A stretch of DNA of 64,000 nt, taken from Granulicella sp. L56 (GTDB lineage: Bacteria > Acidobacteriota > Terriglobia > Terriglobales > Acidobacteriaceae). Each line of letters starts with the position of its first letter. The stretch's first letter is position 1. Location of the stretch: contig NZ_LMUS01000006.1 of the NCBI RefSeq assembly GCF_009765835.1, positions 1,756,438 through 1,820,437 on the forward strand. The letters are read 5' to 3'. Made by a program: the position numbers and the translations under genes. Positions 25,360 through 34,372 of the stretch are shown here, in pieces. Under the pieces are notes generated by a model. The model was given only the letters and a program-made list of their open reading frames with translations. It was not told where the DNA came from and ran no database searches.

Positions 25360-28300
25360 TTAGTTGTTGCTCACCTTCAGCCAACTGCATCCGCCGGTCG
25401 TGCGGTTCAGCACCACCGAGCGCACCACCAGCGTTGCTCCGTTCGCAATCGTCAGCGGCGATGCAGAGCCATCGACCAGCTCTCCCGCTGCGGGAGCGAC
25501 CGTCACCGTGTTCGCGCCCGTCGCCTGCACATTCTTGATCGAGTGCGTCAGCCCGGTGAAGTAGCCGCAATCGGGCAACGTCACCGCGACTGAATTTGCA
25601 GCCGGGCCCACCGGAAGATACAGGTCGTAGTCCGCCATCGTATAAGCCGCCGCAGTTGCGGTAGGACTTATCTCCGAGCTCTTCAGGTGAGTCAGCAGAT
25701 TGATGGCCCGCGTCTCCGCCGGAGCGACGATGTTCTGCTGTCCCGCCTGGGTCAGATGAATGTCATCGTTCTGGAAGTAAGTGGCATTTGCAGAAGCACC
25801 CACTGCGCCGAGCCGCGCATCGGAGGCCAGATCGATCACCAGATCGCACCCCGTATCCTGCGTCGTCATCAGCGCGTCGAGCGCCAGCATGTCGCTGTCC
25901 TCGCCGGTCCGGCTGATCATGTCCGAGACAATCGTCTGGAAGCCGACCGCCTTCGCCTTCCTGCAATACGACCGTATGCCTTCGAGCGCCTGCTGCGGAG
26001 TTCTGCTCACCGTGAAATCATTCGTTCCCACCCACAGCCGGATCACGTTTCTTCCCGCATTGCGCCGGTACAGCGCCGCGTCCCTGGCATCGAACATATA
26101 GGCGAGATCGGTAGTGAGCGCGCCTCCCAGGCCGTAGCTCACCACGTCGAAGGAGTCCGTCGGCGTAAGGAAGCTGCTCGATGGAGTGACGCCGTGCCCG
26201 TTGGTCAGCGAATCTCCAATCGACAGATAGAGGTCCTTGGTCGTCTGGTCCGGGACCGGCGCGAAGGCTACACCGCGAGACTGTACGGCCTGCTTCACCG
26301 CGTTCGACTCCTGCGCTACCTGCGCTGCCGTCTTCTCGTCCGAGTACGCTTCAAAGTAATAGAAGCTCCCCGGAAAATAAGTCGCCGCGCCGGTTGGCGT
26401 GCCGCATACCTGGTAGGCGCCGGTTGCCTTTGCTGCCGCCGCACCCATCGCCGTGGCCGAACTCACCGCGGCGCCGTCGATGTAAAACTGCGTCGGGTCC
26501 GTCGTTGTGTTCGTTCCCAGCGTAAGCGCGAAGACATGCGTTCCCAGCAGCGTTCCGTTGCTCAACGATCCTGCCTGTCCGCCATTGACCACAACGGCCG
26601 GCTGGTTTCCATACCACTCGTTGCCGCCGAAAAATACGCTCCTGTCGGAGACGCCGAATGGAGTGACGAACTGCGGTCCGACCGGTCCTGCTCCCGTCGT
26701 CTGCGGCGTCTGGGTGGACACCCACACAAACGTCTTTGCCGACTGTGTCCCCGCAGAGTTGAAGTACTGGCTCGACCCATTGCAGGTGATGCCCTGTGTC
26801 GTCCATGCCGGATTCAGCGTGCCGCCCGGCAGCGTTGCATTGTTGCCGTTGCCGCTCGAGTCCTGCGGTGAGCCGCTGCCATCGGTCAGCGCATAGCGCG
26901 CCAGCAGGTTGGTCGAGAGCTGCCCCGCCACGCCTGTGGTGGTCCCGCTTACGGTTGCCCAGGTGCCGTCTTCGCGCAGATAGCGCGTCGTGCCTGCGGT
27001 TGCGCCGGGGTCGGGTACCGCACCTGCGGCGTGAGTGCTGCCGGAGCCGCCGAAGATCGGCAACTGCGCCGCGCTGATCGCCCCGTTCAACTTCGTCGCA
27101 TTCACCGTGGTCGCGTTGATGGTGCCTGCCGTAAACGACTGCGGCGTAAATCCGTAGATCGTTCCGCGCAGGTTGATCGTCAGCGCGCTGGTCGTCGGTT
27201 GAAAGTTGATCCTGTCCACACTGGTCAGGCTGTCCAGTTCGAACAGATCATAGGCCGAGTTCCACTTGCCGCAGCCATGCGAGTTGCAGTGAATTGCGAA
27301 GACGCTGTTCTCGCCTGCCTGCGCATCCAGCGTCGTCTGCCAGATGCCCTTGGAGATATAGGCGGCCAACGGTATCGAATGCGTTCCGCCGTTGCCCAGG
27401 TAGTTCGTAGCCGGCACCGCGTTCCTGATCAACCATCCTGACAGGCCCGGCCCCGCGCTCGAATCGAATTCGATTCCGGCGGTCTGCGAGATCGTCGCGC
27501 GCGGTGTCGTCTGCGTGACGTAGGTGGTATCGGCGGCTATCTTCTCCTGGTAGTAGTGCGGTTCTTCCAACGGGTCGCTTGCAGCCCACGGCACTGTGTT
27601 TGGAGCCAGCGTTAGCTGTCCATCGATAGTCTTTGTCGCCGCATCGTATACGCCCAGCACCTCCGCCATGGGATAGAGGACATATCCGCCTGTCAGGATT
27701 CCCACGGTCCCGCCGCTGCTTGTGCTGTTCGCTCCAGTGTTCGCGTACGTCAGCGTATTCGCGGCGGTTGTAGTCACCGCATAGCTTCCGTTGTAGCTCG
27801 AATCGGTCACACCGGAGACGGTCAAGGTCAATCCATTCACGTCAACCGGCAGAGATCCGGCCGTCGTGACGGTCACCACATTGCTGCTGCGCACAATCGA
27901 AGCGATCGACGCGTTCAAATTGAGATACCCGCCGGTCTGCCCGTTGATGCCTACAATCGCCGTAGATGAGCCGTAGTAGTAAAGCCCGGTCGGCGAGTAA
28001 GAGCCGATCACCGGGAACACCTGTCGAATGCCGTTGACCGTATCCACCGTCTCTTCCAGCCCGTAGCCGCACAGACCGCCCATCGCAATCGTCGCACCGG
28101 CGCGATGCACCTTCAGCAGCGTCATCTGCAGGTGCGTTCCATCGACCACCGTATAGTTCGCCATCTCATAGTTCTGCGGATTGGCGCCGTTGGGCTGGTC
28201 CACGACGCAGGCCACACCGCTCTGGCTGGGCGCTGCCGCCGTGTTGGTTGCAAAGCCGGTGACTACGCCGGTCGTCGCCAGCGCTACCGTCACTGTTCCC

Positions 28301-29877
28301 GGTGCGATGTTGCTCGCCTGCGACGGTATCGTCTGCGCCGTCTCGAAGAAGACGCTCACCGGAAAGCTCGTGCCGCTGAAGGTGACCGTGGCTCCGGGCA
28401 CACCGGCCACCGTTGGCGTTCCACTGATGATGGAACCGGTCGCCATCAGGTCGGCAGGGTTCTTGTCGATCAGGTAGCGGCCCTCGCCCTGCGTTCCTAG
28501 TGCAGAGGTCACGGCCAGCATCACGGTCGTCGAGCCGGTCGTGCATCCCGAGCTGCATGTGCCCTGAAAGACCCGCGAGTCCTCCTGCACCTGCAGGTCC
28601 ATCGGGTGCGCTCCCTCGTCCGCGTCGTCGCGAAAGCCGCCCGACGCAACGATGAACTCCGAGCCGATCAGGCAGTCGCCCACGCCATAGCATTCGATCT
28701 TCTTCGGCACGAGCCCATGCTGTCCCATGGTGTTGTAGTAGCCCAGCACGGACAACGCGCCGTAGGTACTCTTGAAGTAGGGCGTGTTCTCGATCGATTG
28801 CGGATACAGGTTCTGTCCGCCGGTGAGGCCCCTGTGCGTAAGGATCATCCCGTAGGAGCTTGGCTCCTGCGCCTTCGACCGTTGAAAGACGCTGGCCGCA
28901 CTCCTCGTCGAATCGACCTCCATCACCACTCCCGCGTCCAGCCCACTTCCCAGAATGTTGACCGGATTGAAATAGCTGTCGCGCTTCTCGCCGGCCCTTC
29001 GGTCCTCCACATGCGTCCCGCCGTTGATGCTGCTGTTCCAGGTGGAGGGGACATAGCTCTCCGTGAGCGAATAACTGGGGTCCGCGTTGATGTCACAGCC
29101 GCCTGCGCAATCGGGGCTGGCCAGCGCATTGCTGATGCCGTTGTTGCCCGTCACGGTCACATACTGGCTTGCATACATCTCACCGTTCAGCTTGTTCACC
29201 TCCAGGTTCGTGCCCCCAGGTTGAGTCACAATCTGCGATCCCGCAGGCGACAACGAAACCTTCTGCCCCAGGCCGCCTGCGACTCCGGCGATGCTGGTAT
29301 CGACATATTGCTTGTCGGCAGCCTGCATCGTCGTCACGGGATCTGCCGAAAGGTTTAACGGCCCCGTCATCGTATCCCCCGCCTTGAGGACGTAGGGATT
29401 GCTGCTGTCGAGCGGATGCCCCGCCACCGCCGTCGCAATCGCCGTATCGACGTAGCTCTTGCTCACGGTCTGCATCGCGACCGAGGTTGGCAGCACGGTG
29501 TTCTTGATCGCACTGACCTCGACCGCCGTCTGGCTTGCAGGCACCACCCAGAACTCGCGGCTCACCGTTCCGTCATCAAGGTGATACACCGCCGTGTAGT
29601 AGCTTCCCATCGGCGTAGCTCCGGCATTGGGAACCAGCGCAATGGTCATGGTGCCACCACTCGCAATCGCAGCAGAGGTGCTGCCGCTCGGCACCGACTG
29701 CCCCAGCGCGGTCGTAAACGCCTGCCAGTTTACAAGCACGGTGCCGGTCGCAGTGGTGCCATCCGCGCGGTAAATTGTATCTGTAACCGTAGTGGTGACA
29801 ATCTGCGCCATCGCACTTACCGTCGTCACCGCCAGCAGCAATCCCACCAGCGTCCACGCTCTCACTCTCCAAGCCAT
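25360..29877 (-). CDS. Giant tail-fibre-like protein with signal peptide, LamG-like and SGNH esterase domains
   Basis: A 1505-residue protein. The start at 29877 is fixed by AGGAGGACAGGG directly upstream. The first 25 residues (WRVRAWTLVGLLLAVTTVSAMAQ) look like a Sec signal peptide, odd for a phage structural protein. KSYVDTAI and KQYVDTSIAG repeats and TRYLREDGTWATVSG are fibre-type motifs. A LamG/concanavalin-like segment follows (about 985-1170). Then comes an SGNH hydrolase with GDSLTNG, WVGTNDF and NDDIHLTQAGQ, so Ser, Asn, Asp and His are all present. The C-terminal 110 residues are a beta-rich tip. It probably binds and deacylates surface polysaccharide. Confidence 0.85.
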   Translation of the reverse strand: MAWRVRAWTLVGLLLAVTTVSAMAQIVTTTVTDTIYRADGTTATGTVLVNWQAFTTALGQSVPSGSTSAAIASGGTMTIALVPNAGATPMGSYYTAVYHLDDGTVSREFWVVPASQTAVEVSAIKNTVLPTSVAMQTVSKSYVDTAIATAVAGHPLDSSNPYVLKAGDTMTGPLNLSADPVTTMQAADKQYVDTSIAGVAGGLGQKVSLSPAGSQIVTQPGGTNLEVNKLNGEMYASQYVTVTGNNGISNALASPDCAGGCDINADPSYSLTESYVPSTWNSSINGGTHVEDRRAGEKRDSYFNPVNILGSGLDAGVVMEVDSTRSAASVFQRSKAQEPSSYGMILTHRGLTGGQNLYPQSIENTPYFKSTYGALSVLGYYNTMGQHGLVPKKIECYGVGDCLIGSEFIVASGGFRDDADEGAHPMDLQVQEDSRVFQGTCSSGCTTGSTTVMLAVTSALGTQGEGRYLIDKNPADLMATGSIISGTPTVAGVPGATVTFSGTSFPVSVFFETAQTIPSQASNIAPGTVTVALATTGVVTGFATNTAAAPSQSGVACVVDQPNGANPQNYEMANYTVVDGTHLQMTLLKVHRAGATIAMGGLCGYGLEETVDTVNGIRQVFPVIGSYSPTGLYYYGSSTAIVGINGQTGGYLNLNASIASIVRSSNVVTVTTAGSLPVDVNGLTLTVSGVTDSSYNGSYAVTTTAANTLTYANTGANSTSSGGTVGILTGGYVLYPMAEVLGVYDAATKTIDGQLTLAPNTVPWAASDPLEEPHYYQEKIAADTTYVTQTTPRATISQTAGIEFDSSAGPGLSGWLIRNAVPATNYLGNGGTHSIPLAAYISKGIWQTTLDAQAGENSVFAIHCNSHGCGKWNSAYDLFELDSLTSVDRINFQPTTSALTINLRGTIYGFTPQSFTAGTINATTVNATKLNGAISAAQLPIFGGSGSTHAAGAVPDPGATAGTTRYLREDGTWATVSGTTTGVAGQLSTNLLARYALTDGSGSPQDSSGNGNNATLPGGTLNPAWTTQGITCNGSSQYFNSAGTQSAKTFVWVSTQTPQTTGAGPVGPQFVTPFGVSDRSVFFGGNEWYGNQPAVVVNGGQAGSLSNGTLLGTHVFALTLGTNTTTDPTQFYIDGAAVSSATAMGAAAAKATGAYQVCGTPTGAATYFPGSFYYFEAYSDEKTAAQVAQESNAVKQAVQSRGVAFAPVPDQTTKDLYLSIGDSLTNGHGVTPSSSFLTPTDSFDVVSYGLGGALTTDLAYMFDARDAALYRRNAGRNVIRLWVGTNDFTVSRTPQQALEGIRSYCRKAKAVGFQTIVSDMISRTGEDSDMLALDALMTTQDTGCDLVIDLASDARLGAVGASANATYFQNDDIHLTQAGQQNIVAPAETRAINLLTHLKSSEISPTATAAAYTMADYDLYLPVGPAANSVAVTLPDCGYFTGLTHSIKNVQATGANTVTVAPAAGELVDGSASPLTIANGATLVVRSVVLNRTTGGCSWLKVSNN

Positions 29878-29924
29878 CCCTGTCCTCCTCATCGAATCTC
29901 TGTTCTCCAGCGCTCGCCACAATG

Positions 29925-30050
29925 CATGTCATCTCGGCACAACCGAAGCAGCACAATGCACGTCATCACAACCAAAGCCGTGCGGCCACAATGCACGTCA
30001 TCTCGACCGAAGCCCGAAGGGGGCAGCGGAGAGACCCCTGTATTTAGTTC
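29925..30050 (-). repeat. Family A repeat cluster between tail and fibre genes
   Basis: Three successive AATGCAxGTCATC units (about 29931, 29966, 29990) lead into an inverted family A copy (ACGTCATCTCGACCGAAG to GAGAGACCCCTGTATTTAG). The element lies inside the morphogenesis operon, upstream of the fibre signal-peptide start. Confidence 0.85.
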
Positions 30051-30075
30051 TTGAATCGGGGTTAAGTTTTGCCTT

Positions 30076-31041
30076 CTAAACCGACCGCATCGCCGCAGGC
30101 AGATAGCTGCGGAAGCAGACCACCGTCTCCCCGTCGTTCGCGTCCTTCACCGGCAACGCGCGAAACGCGCCTGCAAGCCGCACCCGCTCCAGCGTTCCCG
30201 CCAAAACTTCGGCGGACTCCGCAGCCCCCTGCATCGCCTGCAATCGCGGATAGTGATAGATCACGCGATCGCCCTGCTCGCCTTCCATCACAAACAATCC
30301 CGACCACTCCTGAAACCAGCCGCCGCCCTCGCGGTCCACGAATCCCACCAGCTTGCTCACCTGCATTCCAGCCGCTGGAACCCCTGCAAGTAGCGCCGCG
30401 CCGAGCTGCAAGGCGCCGCCAGCAATGTCAATCACTCGGCCAACGTTCAACGAAACGCGCCGCACATAGTTCCCATCGCCGTTCACGGTCGCAGCCGAAG
30501 CCACATACGCTCCGCTGATCCCGCTGCCTACAAATCCAACCTGGCCCGTGTAGTCGAGGTCTACGACGACTAAATCTCCAACGCTGAAATTTGCTGCCGC
30601 CGCTCCCACATTCAACGAAGTGGCCGTAGATCCAGCAGCCAGCGGCCGTGCCGCCGCGGCCGTGCCGCCGCTTCCATTCGCTGCGGCCCCTGTTGCGGTC
30701 GCCAGCAGGTTCATCTGTTGCGAGCCAGTGGCCAGTGCCATCTGCAACTTGCCCCAGCTCTCGAACTCAAGCGAGACCGTAGCTTCTACCTCCGACCGAA
30801 CCTGCGTCTGCACCACTGCCGGAGCCCCTGTCCGCAAGGCTTCTATCTTCGTCGCCGTCTTGCGCGCAAAGCCCGAGCACCACCCCAGATCGATCCACGG
30901 CGCGGGAACAGCATCGAGCGCAAAGCTCCCCATCTGTGCGGCGTCAAACACTGCAGGCACTCCCGTCGTCCGATTTACCGGCGCGAGATAAGCCCGTACC
31001 CTCCGCGTTATCGGAGCCACTGCCTCCACTAATCCGCTCAC
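30076..31041 (-). CDS. Tail-tube-like phage structural protein
   Basis: A 321-residue protein with no signal or membrane segment, rich in Ala, Gly and Val and predicted beta strands (VEATVSLEFESWGKLQMAL, FSVGDLVVVDLDYTGQVGFVG, WFQEWSGLFVMEGEQGDRVIYHYPRLQ). The size and position between adaptor genes and the fibre suit a major tail or tube protein, but there is no diagnostic motif. It overlaps the upstream gene by 4 bp (GTGA). No tape-measure gene follows it, which is unusual if the tail is long. Confidence 0.55.
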   Translation of the reverse strand: MSGLVEAVAPITRRVRAYLAPVNRTTGVPAVFDAAQMGSFALDAVPAPWIDLGWCSGFARKTATKIEALRTGAPAVVQTQVRSEVEATVSLEFESWGKLQMALATGSQQMNLLATATGAAANGSGGTAAAARPLAAGSTATSLNVGAAAANFSVGDLVVVDLDYTGQVGFVGSGISGAYVASAATVNGDGNYVRRVSLNVGRVIDIAGGALQLGAALLAGVPAAGMQVSKLVGFVDREGGGWFQEWSGLFVMEGEQGDRVIYHYPRLQAMQGAAESAEVLAGTLERVRLAGAFRALPVKDANDGETVVCFRSYLPAAMRSV

Positions 31042-31532
31042 AGCTCACCCGCTTCCTGGTAGTAAAAAATCTCTACCGTTGCGACTCGCTCCAGCCGCTC
31101 GTCCGTCACCACGGCAGCGGCAAACGACACATCTCCCCAGAAGACATTGGTTCCCAAAGTCGTAGGCGGCGCAGTCGAATAGCTTATCTTTGCTGTACTG
31201 CGCGGAGACATCCTCGCGGCTGCCGCCAGCTCCGCATCCATCGCAGCCAGCAATCGGCCGCGATCCATGCCGCCATTGCCCGCGTTGCCGTCGGTCGCAT
31301 AGCGAATCTCGCAACTCATCGCCACCAGCGGCAGCGCTCCATTCGAATCTGTCTTCAGCCCCACCCATCGCAGGCGAAACGCATCGACAGGCACCGCGTC
31401 AGAAGGCAGCTCGTTCTCTTCGACCAGCACCGCTGGCCGCGTCACGCCTCGCACCACCATCGTCCGCGCCGGATTCACCGCCGCCAGCCTCGCCTGCAGC
31501 GTCGTATAAAACGTATCTTTCGCGTTCTGCAT
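31038..31532 (-). CDS. Phage head-tail adaptor-like small protein
   Basis: A 164-residue protein starting MQNAKDTFYTTLQARLAAVNP. It contains DRGRLLAAMDAELAAAARM and TNVFWGDVSFAA, and ends in a beta strand region VATVEIFYYQEAG. Such proteins in this position are usually tail-terminator or neck proteins. It is translationally coupled to the next gene through a 4-bp overlap. No specific family is recognised. Confidence 0.6.
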   Translation of the reverse strand: MQNAKDTFYTTLQARLAAVNPARTMVVRGVTRPAVLVEENELPSDAVPVDAFRLRWVGLKTDSNGALPLVAMSCEIRYATDGNAGNGGMDRGRLLAAMDAELAAAARMSPRSTAKISYSTAPPTTLGTNVFWGDVSFAAAVVTDERLERVATVEIFYYQEAGEL

Positions 31533-31571
31533 TGATCTGTAACCTTTCTCGATACATTTCCATCAGATCCG

Positions 31572-32003
31572 CTAGACCGCTTGTGCCAGCGGGGTCCGCA
31601 GCACCAGCCGGTAGAGGTAGGCCGACCCTCTGACCTCGGCGGCTGTGGTCGACTCCACCGTCATCAGCACGCCGTCAACCAGGACGCCAAACGCCGCGCC
31701 GAACAACGACTCCGCCGCACCGTAGCCCAGCGACCCCACCAGCGCCTCGACCGCGTCTCCGGAGACCAGCATCTCCCACTTCGCCGCTTTGCCTTCCGCC
31801 ACCGTTGCGCGCGCCGAACGAAACACCACGGGAGCTAACTCCACATCCTGAAACTGCGGTGTGGCCAGCCCTAGCTGCTCGGTGATATCGTCTGCGCTCG
31901 CCGTAGCAGGCATCCGCAGCAGCACCGTGCGACCGCCGACACCGCGCAACAAGACATTGGCGGTGCGCACCGCCGCGCCTGAATCCATCAATAGATTGGC
32001 CAT
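31572..32003 (-). CDS. Phage neck/adaptor-like hypothetical protein
   Basis: A 143-residue protein with repeated beta-strand sequence (TVLLRMPAT, VELAPVVFRSARATV, FGVLVDGVLMTVEST, SAYLYRLVLRTPLAQAV). It starts 4 bp after the connector stop, so it belongs to the same transcript. Position suggests a head-completion or neck protein. There is no catalytic motif. Confidence 0.6.
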   Translation of the reverse strand: MANLLMDSGAAVRTANVLLRGVGGRTVLLRMPATASADDITEQLGLATPQFQDVELAPVVFRSARATVAEGKAAKWEMLVSGDAVEALVGSLGYGAAESLFGAAFGVLVDGVLMTVESTTAAEVRGSAYLYRLVLRTPLAQAV

Positions 32004-32007
32004 CGCG

Positions 32008-32631
32008 TCACCCCAGCCTCTCTGCGAGGTAAGGCCGTAGCAGCGCCTGCACCTGGGGATCGATCAGCGATCCGCTGAAGTACTGCATCTGCATGGTGTC
32101 CATGCGGCTCGACCTCACATTCATGGCCGGAGTTGCCTGCGCGTTCTTCACGATCTGCACGCACGCAACCTTCACAGCATCCGGAATGGCTGTCAGTCCC
32201 GAGGTGTAGGTCACCTCGACCTCGTTGTAGTTGAGCCCGAGAAAATTCATGGGAAACGTCAGCTCCGCAGTCGCCTGGTTTACGTCCACGCTGTTCACGT
32301 CGAGCGCGCTCCAGCTTCCCGGAACGCCGAAGGCCCAGGCAATCTGCTCGCGATGGGGATCGGACAGCTCTCCTCGCCGCGGACGCCCGTAGCGTACCTG
32401 AACTCCCACCAACGCCGAAGTCGCACCTGCGGCAGCGGCCAACGGACGATAGCTCAGGCGCACTGTCTGCGCTCCGGCGGTCAGCCGCATCCGCTCCACA
32501 TACTGCGTCACCATCAGGCTGGGGCGGCGGCAGTAGGACTCCATCAGTGCCGAGGCCATCGTTACCCAATCGTCCGTCGTCTCCGCCGTCAAGCCATATT
32601 GCACGTACTCTGCCGGCAACAAATAACCCAT
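32008..32631 (-). CDS. Phage head-tail connector protein (gp6-like)
   Basis: A 207-residue protein beginning MGYLLPAEYVQYGL, with an alpha-helical N-terminus (DDWVTMASALMESYCRRPSL) and C-terminal helices AIPDAVKVACVQIVKNAQ and LIDPQVQALLRPYL. This is the layout of gp6-type connectors that join the portal to the tail. AAAGGAGGTG lies 4-5 bp upstream of the ATG. It is the first gene after the capsid and follows a terminator-like hairpin. Confidence 0.75.
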   Translation of the reverse strand: MGYLLPAEYVQYGLTAETTDDWVTMASALMESYCRRPSLMVTQYVERMRLTAGAQTVRLSYRPLAAAAGATSALVGVQVRYGRPRRGELSDPHREQIAWAFGVPGSWSALDVNSVDVNQATAELTFPMNFLGLNYNEVEVTYTSGLTAIPDAVKVACVQIVKNAQATPAMNVRSSRMDTMQMQYFSGSLIDPQVQALLRPYLAERLG

Positions 32632-32645
32632 AAGCACCTCCTTTG

Positions 32646-32687
32646 AAAAAGCAACAGGGACCAGCACAAATATGCCGGCCCCTGTTG
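32646..32687 (-). terminator. Terminator-like hairpin after the capsid gene
   Basis: On the minus strand, CAACAGGGGCCGG pairs with CTGGTCCCTGTTG (imperfect) around an AT-rich loop, followed by CTTTTTC and then directly the connector ribosome site. A leaky terminator here would give more capsid than connector transcript. Confidence 0.75.
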
Positions 32688-32706
32688 TCGCGTACTGCGT
32701 TAGTTC

Positions 32707-33678
32707 CTAGCGGTCGACGAGCACCTGATAGTGCGCGTAGTTCGCGCCCTTGACCACGAGGCCGCCGAACTTCACCACCACGTACTGCGAAGCCAGCGAG
32801 CCGGGAACGCCGAGCTGGAAGATGCGCGGGTTGGGGTCGCTGAGCCAGTGATACTCGATCAAGTCTTCGGTGACGATATAGGCAGGCAGCACCGCGGTTC
32901 CCGAGCCGGGAGTGCCGGTGTAGCTCAGCGTCCACTCGGGAATCAGCGGGATGTCGCCAGCCTGTGTCGAGAGAGTTTTGACTGAGAGGCCAGCGGCGAT
33001 CTCCTTCGTGTTAAGCACGACGTTGAACTCGGACTTCATCTCGCGGTCGATCAGGTCGAGCAGCACTGGGTTGGCGTAGATGGCCGTGGGTCGCACACCG
33101 TAGGAGCTGTTCGAGACCATCTCCGCGATTGCCGACTTGAAGCCATCGACGATGCTCTGGGTGGTGCCGATGTTGACGGTGTTGCCGCCAGCGGCGATCT
33201 GTCCAGCGGCGCCGAAGTACTGGGCGGTCGTCGGCGTGCTGAGGCTGGTGTCGCTGCCGTTCCATAGAGCGACATCGTGCGTGCGCAAGACGCCATCGAC
33301 GGTATCGGCGAGGTCTTTGGCCTGCAGATAGGCGAACTGGCTCTGCTGCTGGCCAAGCTCGATATCGAATAGGTTGTAGTTGATCTGCGCGACCAACGCC
33401 TTGAGCGGAACACTGCGCTCCAGGCGAGTTGGGCTCACCAGCGGGGCAATGATATTGCGTGGGTCGACGAACGCTGTTGCAGCCGTAGGCGAGGGAATCG
33501 CAATCTCTTCAAAGAAGCGCGAAGGATGCCCGGTTGCGGGGACCTGCTTGATTCTTCGTCCGAAGACGCCGCGCCGTTGCACCAGGTCGGTGATCTCGGA
33601 CTGATACATTGGAACTTCAATCGCACCGGGTCCTATGTAATCGGCGGCTGCGTGAATCTCAGTAAACTTGGCGTTCAT
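32707..33678 (-). CDS. Phage major capsid protein
   Basis: A 323-residue protein of HK97-fold type. It has an N-terminal arm (EVPMYQSEITDLVQRRGVFG), a long spine helix region (QFAYLQAKDLADTVDGVLRTHDVALWNG), VRPTAIYANPVLLDLIDREM typical of the P domain, and a C-terminal strand region YHWLSDPNPRIFQLGVPGS. No N-terminal delta domain is obvious; the coiled-coil gene just upstream may serve as scaffold. AAAGGAG precedes the ATG. A hairpin on each side suggests separate transcript levels. Confidence 0.88.
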   Translation of the reverse strand: MNAKFTEIHAAADYIGPGAIEVPMYQSEITDLVQRRGVFGRRIKQVPATGHPSRFFEEIAIPSPTAATAFVDPRNIIAPLVSPTRLERSVPLKALVAQINYNLFDIELGQQQSQFAYLQAKDLADTVDGVLRTHDVALWNGSDTSLSTPTTAQYFGAAGQIAAGGNTVNIGTTQSIVDGFKSAIAEMVSNSSYGVRPTAIYANPVLLDLIDREMKSEFNVVLNTKEIAAGLSVKTLSTQAGDIPLIPEWTLSYTGTPGSGTAVLPAYIVTEDLIEYHWLSDPNPRIFQLGVPGSLASQYVVVKFGGLVVKGANYAHYQVLVDR

Positions 33679-33695
33679 TCGTAAATCTCCTTTTC

Positions 33696-33725
33696 AAAAT
33701 GAAAAGGCGCAGCCGTGGCCGCGCC
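33696..33725 (-). terminator. Terminator-like hairpin upstream of the capsid gene
   Basis: On the minus strand, GGCGCGGCC pairs with GGCTGCGCC (one mismatch) and is followed by TTTTCATTTT, immediately before the capsid ribosome site. Confidence 0.75.
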
Positions 33726-33782
33726 CTTCTTTGTGGGAATGTCGATCCGCAGGATTTGCGGAGCAAAGTTTTCGCGTTAGAG

Positions 33783-33852
33783 CGTTTCCTCCAGATGTAG
33801 TTTTGGTGATTCGAGCAAAACGCAGATTCCCTTCGGGAATGACAAACAAAGA
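33783..33852 (-). repeat. Family B repeat inside the phage cluster
   Basis: This is an inverted family B copy (CTCCAGATGTAGTTTTGG through TTCCCTTCGGGAATGACAAA) between the capsid gene and the coiled-coil gene. Its presence within an otherwise compact phage operon indicates that host repeats have colonised it. Confidence 0.85.
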
Positions 33853-33900
33853 GGCTGCAACTCACAGACCAAGGACGCTGCACCTGAGAGGAAATAGGCT

Positions 33901-34323
33901 TTAACCGAGCAGGCCCGCCCGCATCAACTGGGCCTTGACCGCGATGCGCTGCTCGAGGCTCAGGCTGACCAGAGCGACGTCCAAGGCCCCTGCCTCCATC
34001 GAATCGACGGTGACTCCCTGCTTGGCGAGAAGGTTCGCCATCGCGACCGGTAGCGTCTTCCTCCCATTTGTAACTGTGTAAGGTACAGAAGCAGCGGCGG
34101 CGCGAAGCTCGGCGATCTCGGCCTCGGCGGCGGCGAGCTTTTCTTCGAGCTCGGCTTCGCGCCGGGCTTCGACGGTGGCCACGATGTGTCCGATGCGCCC
34201 GATCGACTCTTCGGAGTCGCTCTGGCGCTGCGCCAGCCGCTCAACTGCCTGCTCCAGCAAGCCAGCCGCGGCGGCCAACCGCTCGACGGTGACTCCCAAC
34301 TCATCTTTCAATTCCATCTCCAT
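33901..34323 (-). CDS. Coiled-coil phage protein, possible scaffold
   Basis: A 140-residue protein from the ATG at 34323, with AGGAAGAG upstream. Residues about 5-80 are a continuous charged coiled coil (VTVERLAAAAGLLEQAVERL, then EARREAELEEKLAAAEAEIA). The remainder is helical (LDVALVSLSLEQRIAVKAQL). Its position immediately before the capsid gene and its helical nature suit a scaffolding protein, but it is not a recognised family. It is separated from the capsid by a repeat and a hairpin. Confidence 0.65.
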   Translation of the reverse strand: MEMELKDELGVTVERLAAAAGLLEQAVERLAQRQSDSEESIGRIGHIVATVEARREAELEEKLAAAEAEIAELRAAAASVPYTVTNGRKTLPVAMANLLAKQGVTVDSMEAGALDVALVSLSLEQRIAVKAQLMRAGLLG

Positions 34324-34372
34324 GCTCTTCCTCACTCTTTCTTGTGCTTCGTGGTTTCGTGGTGTTGGCCTT

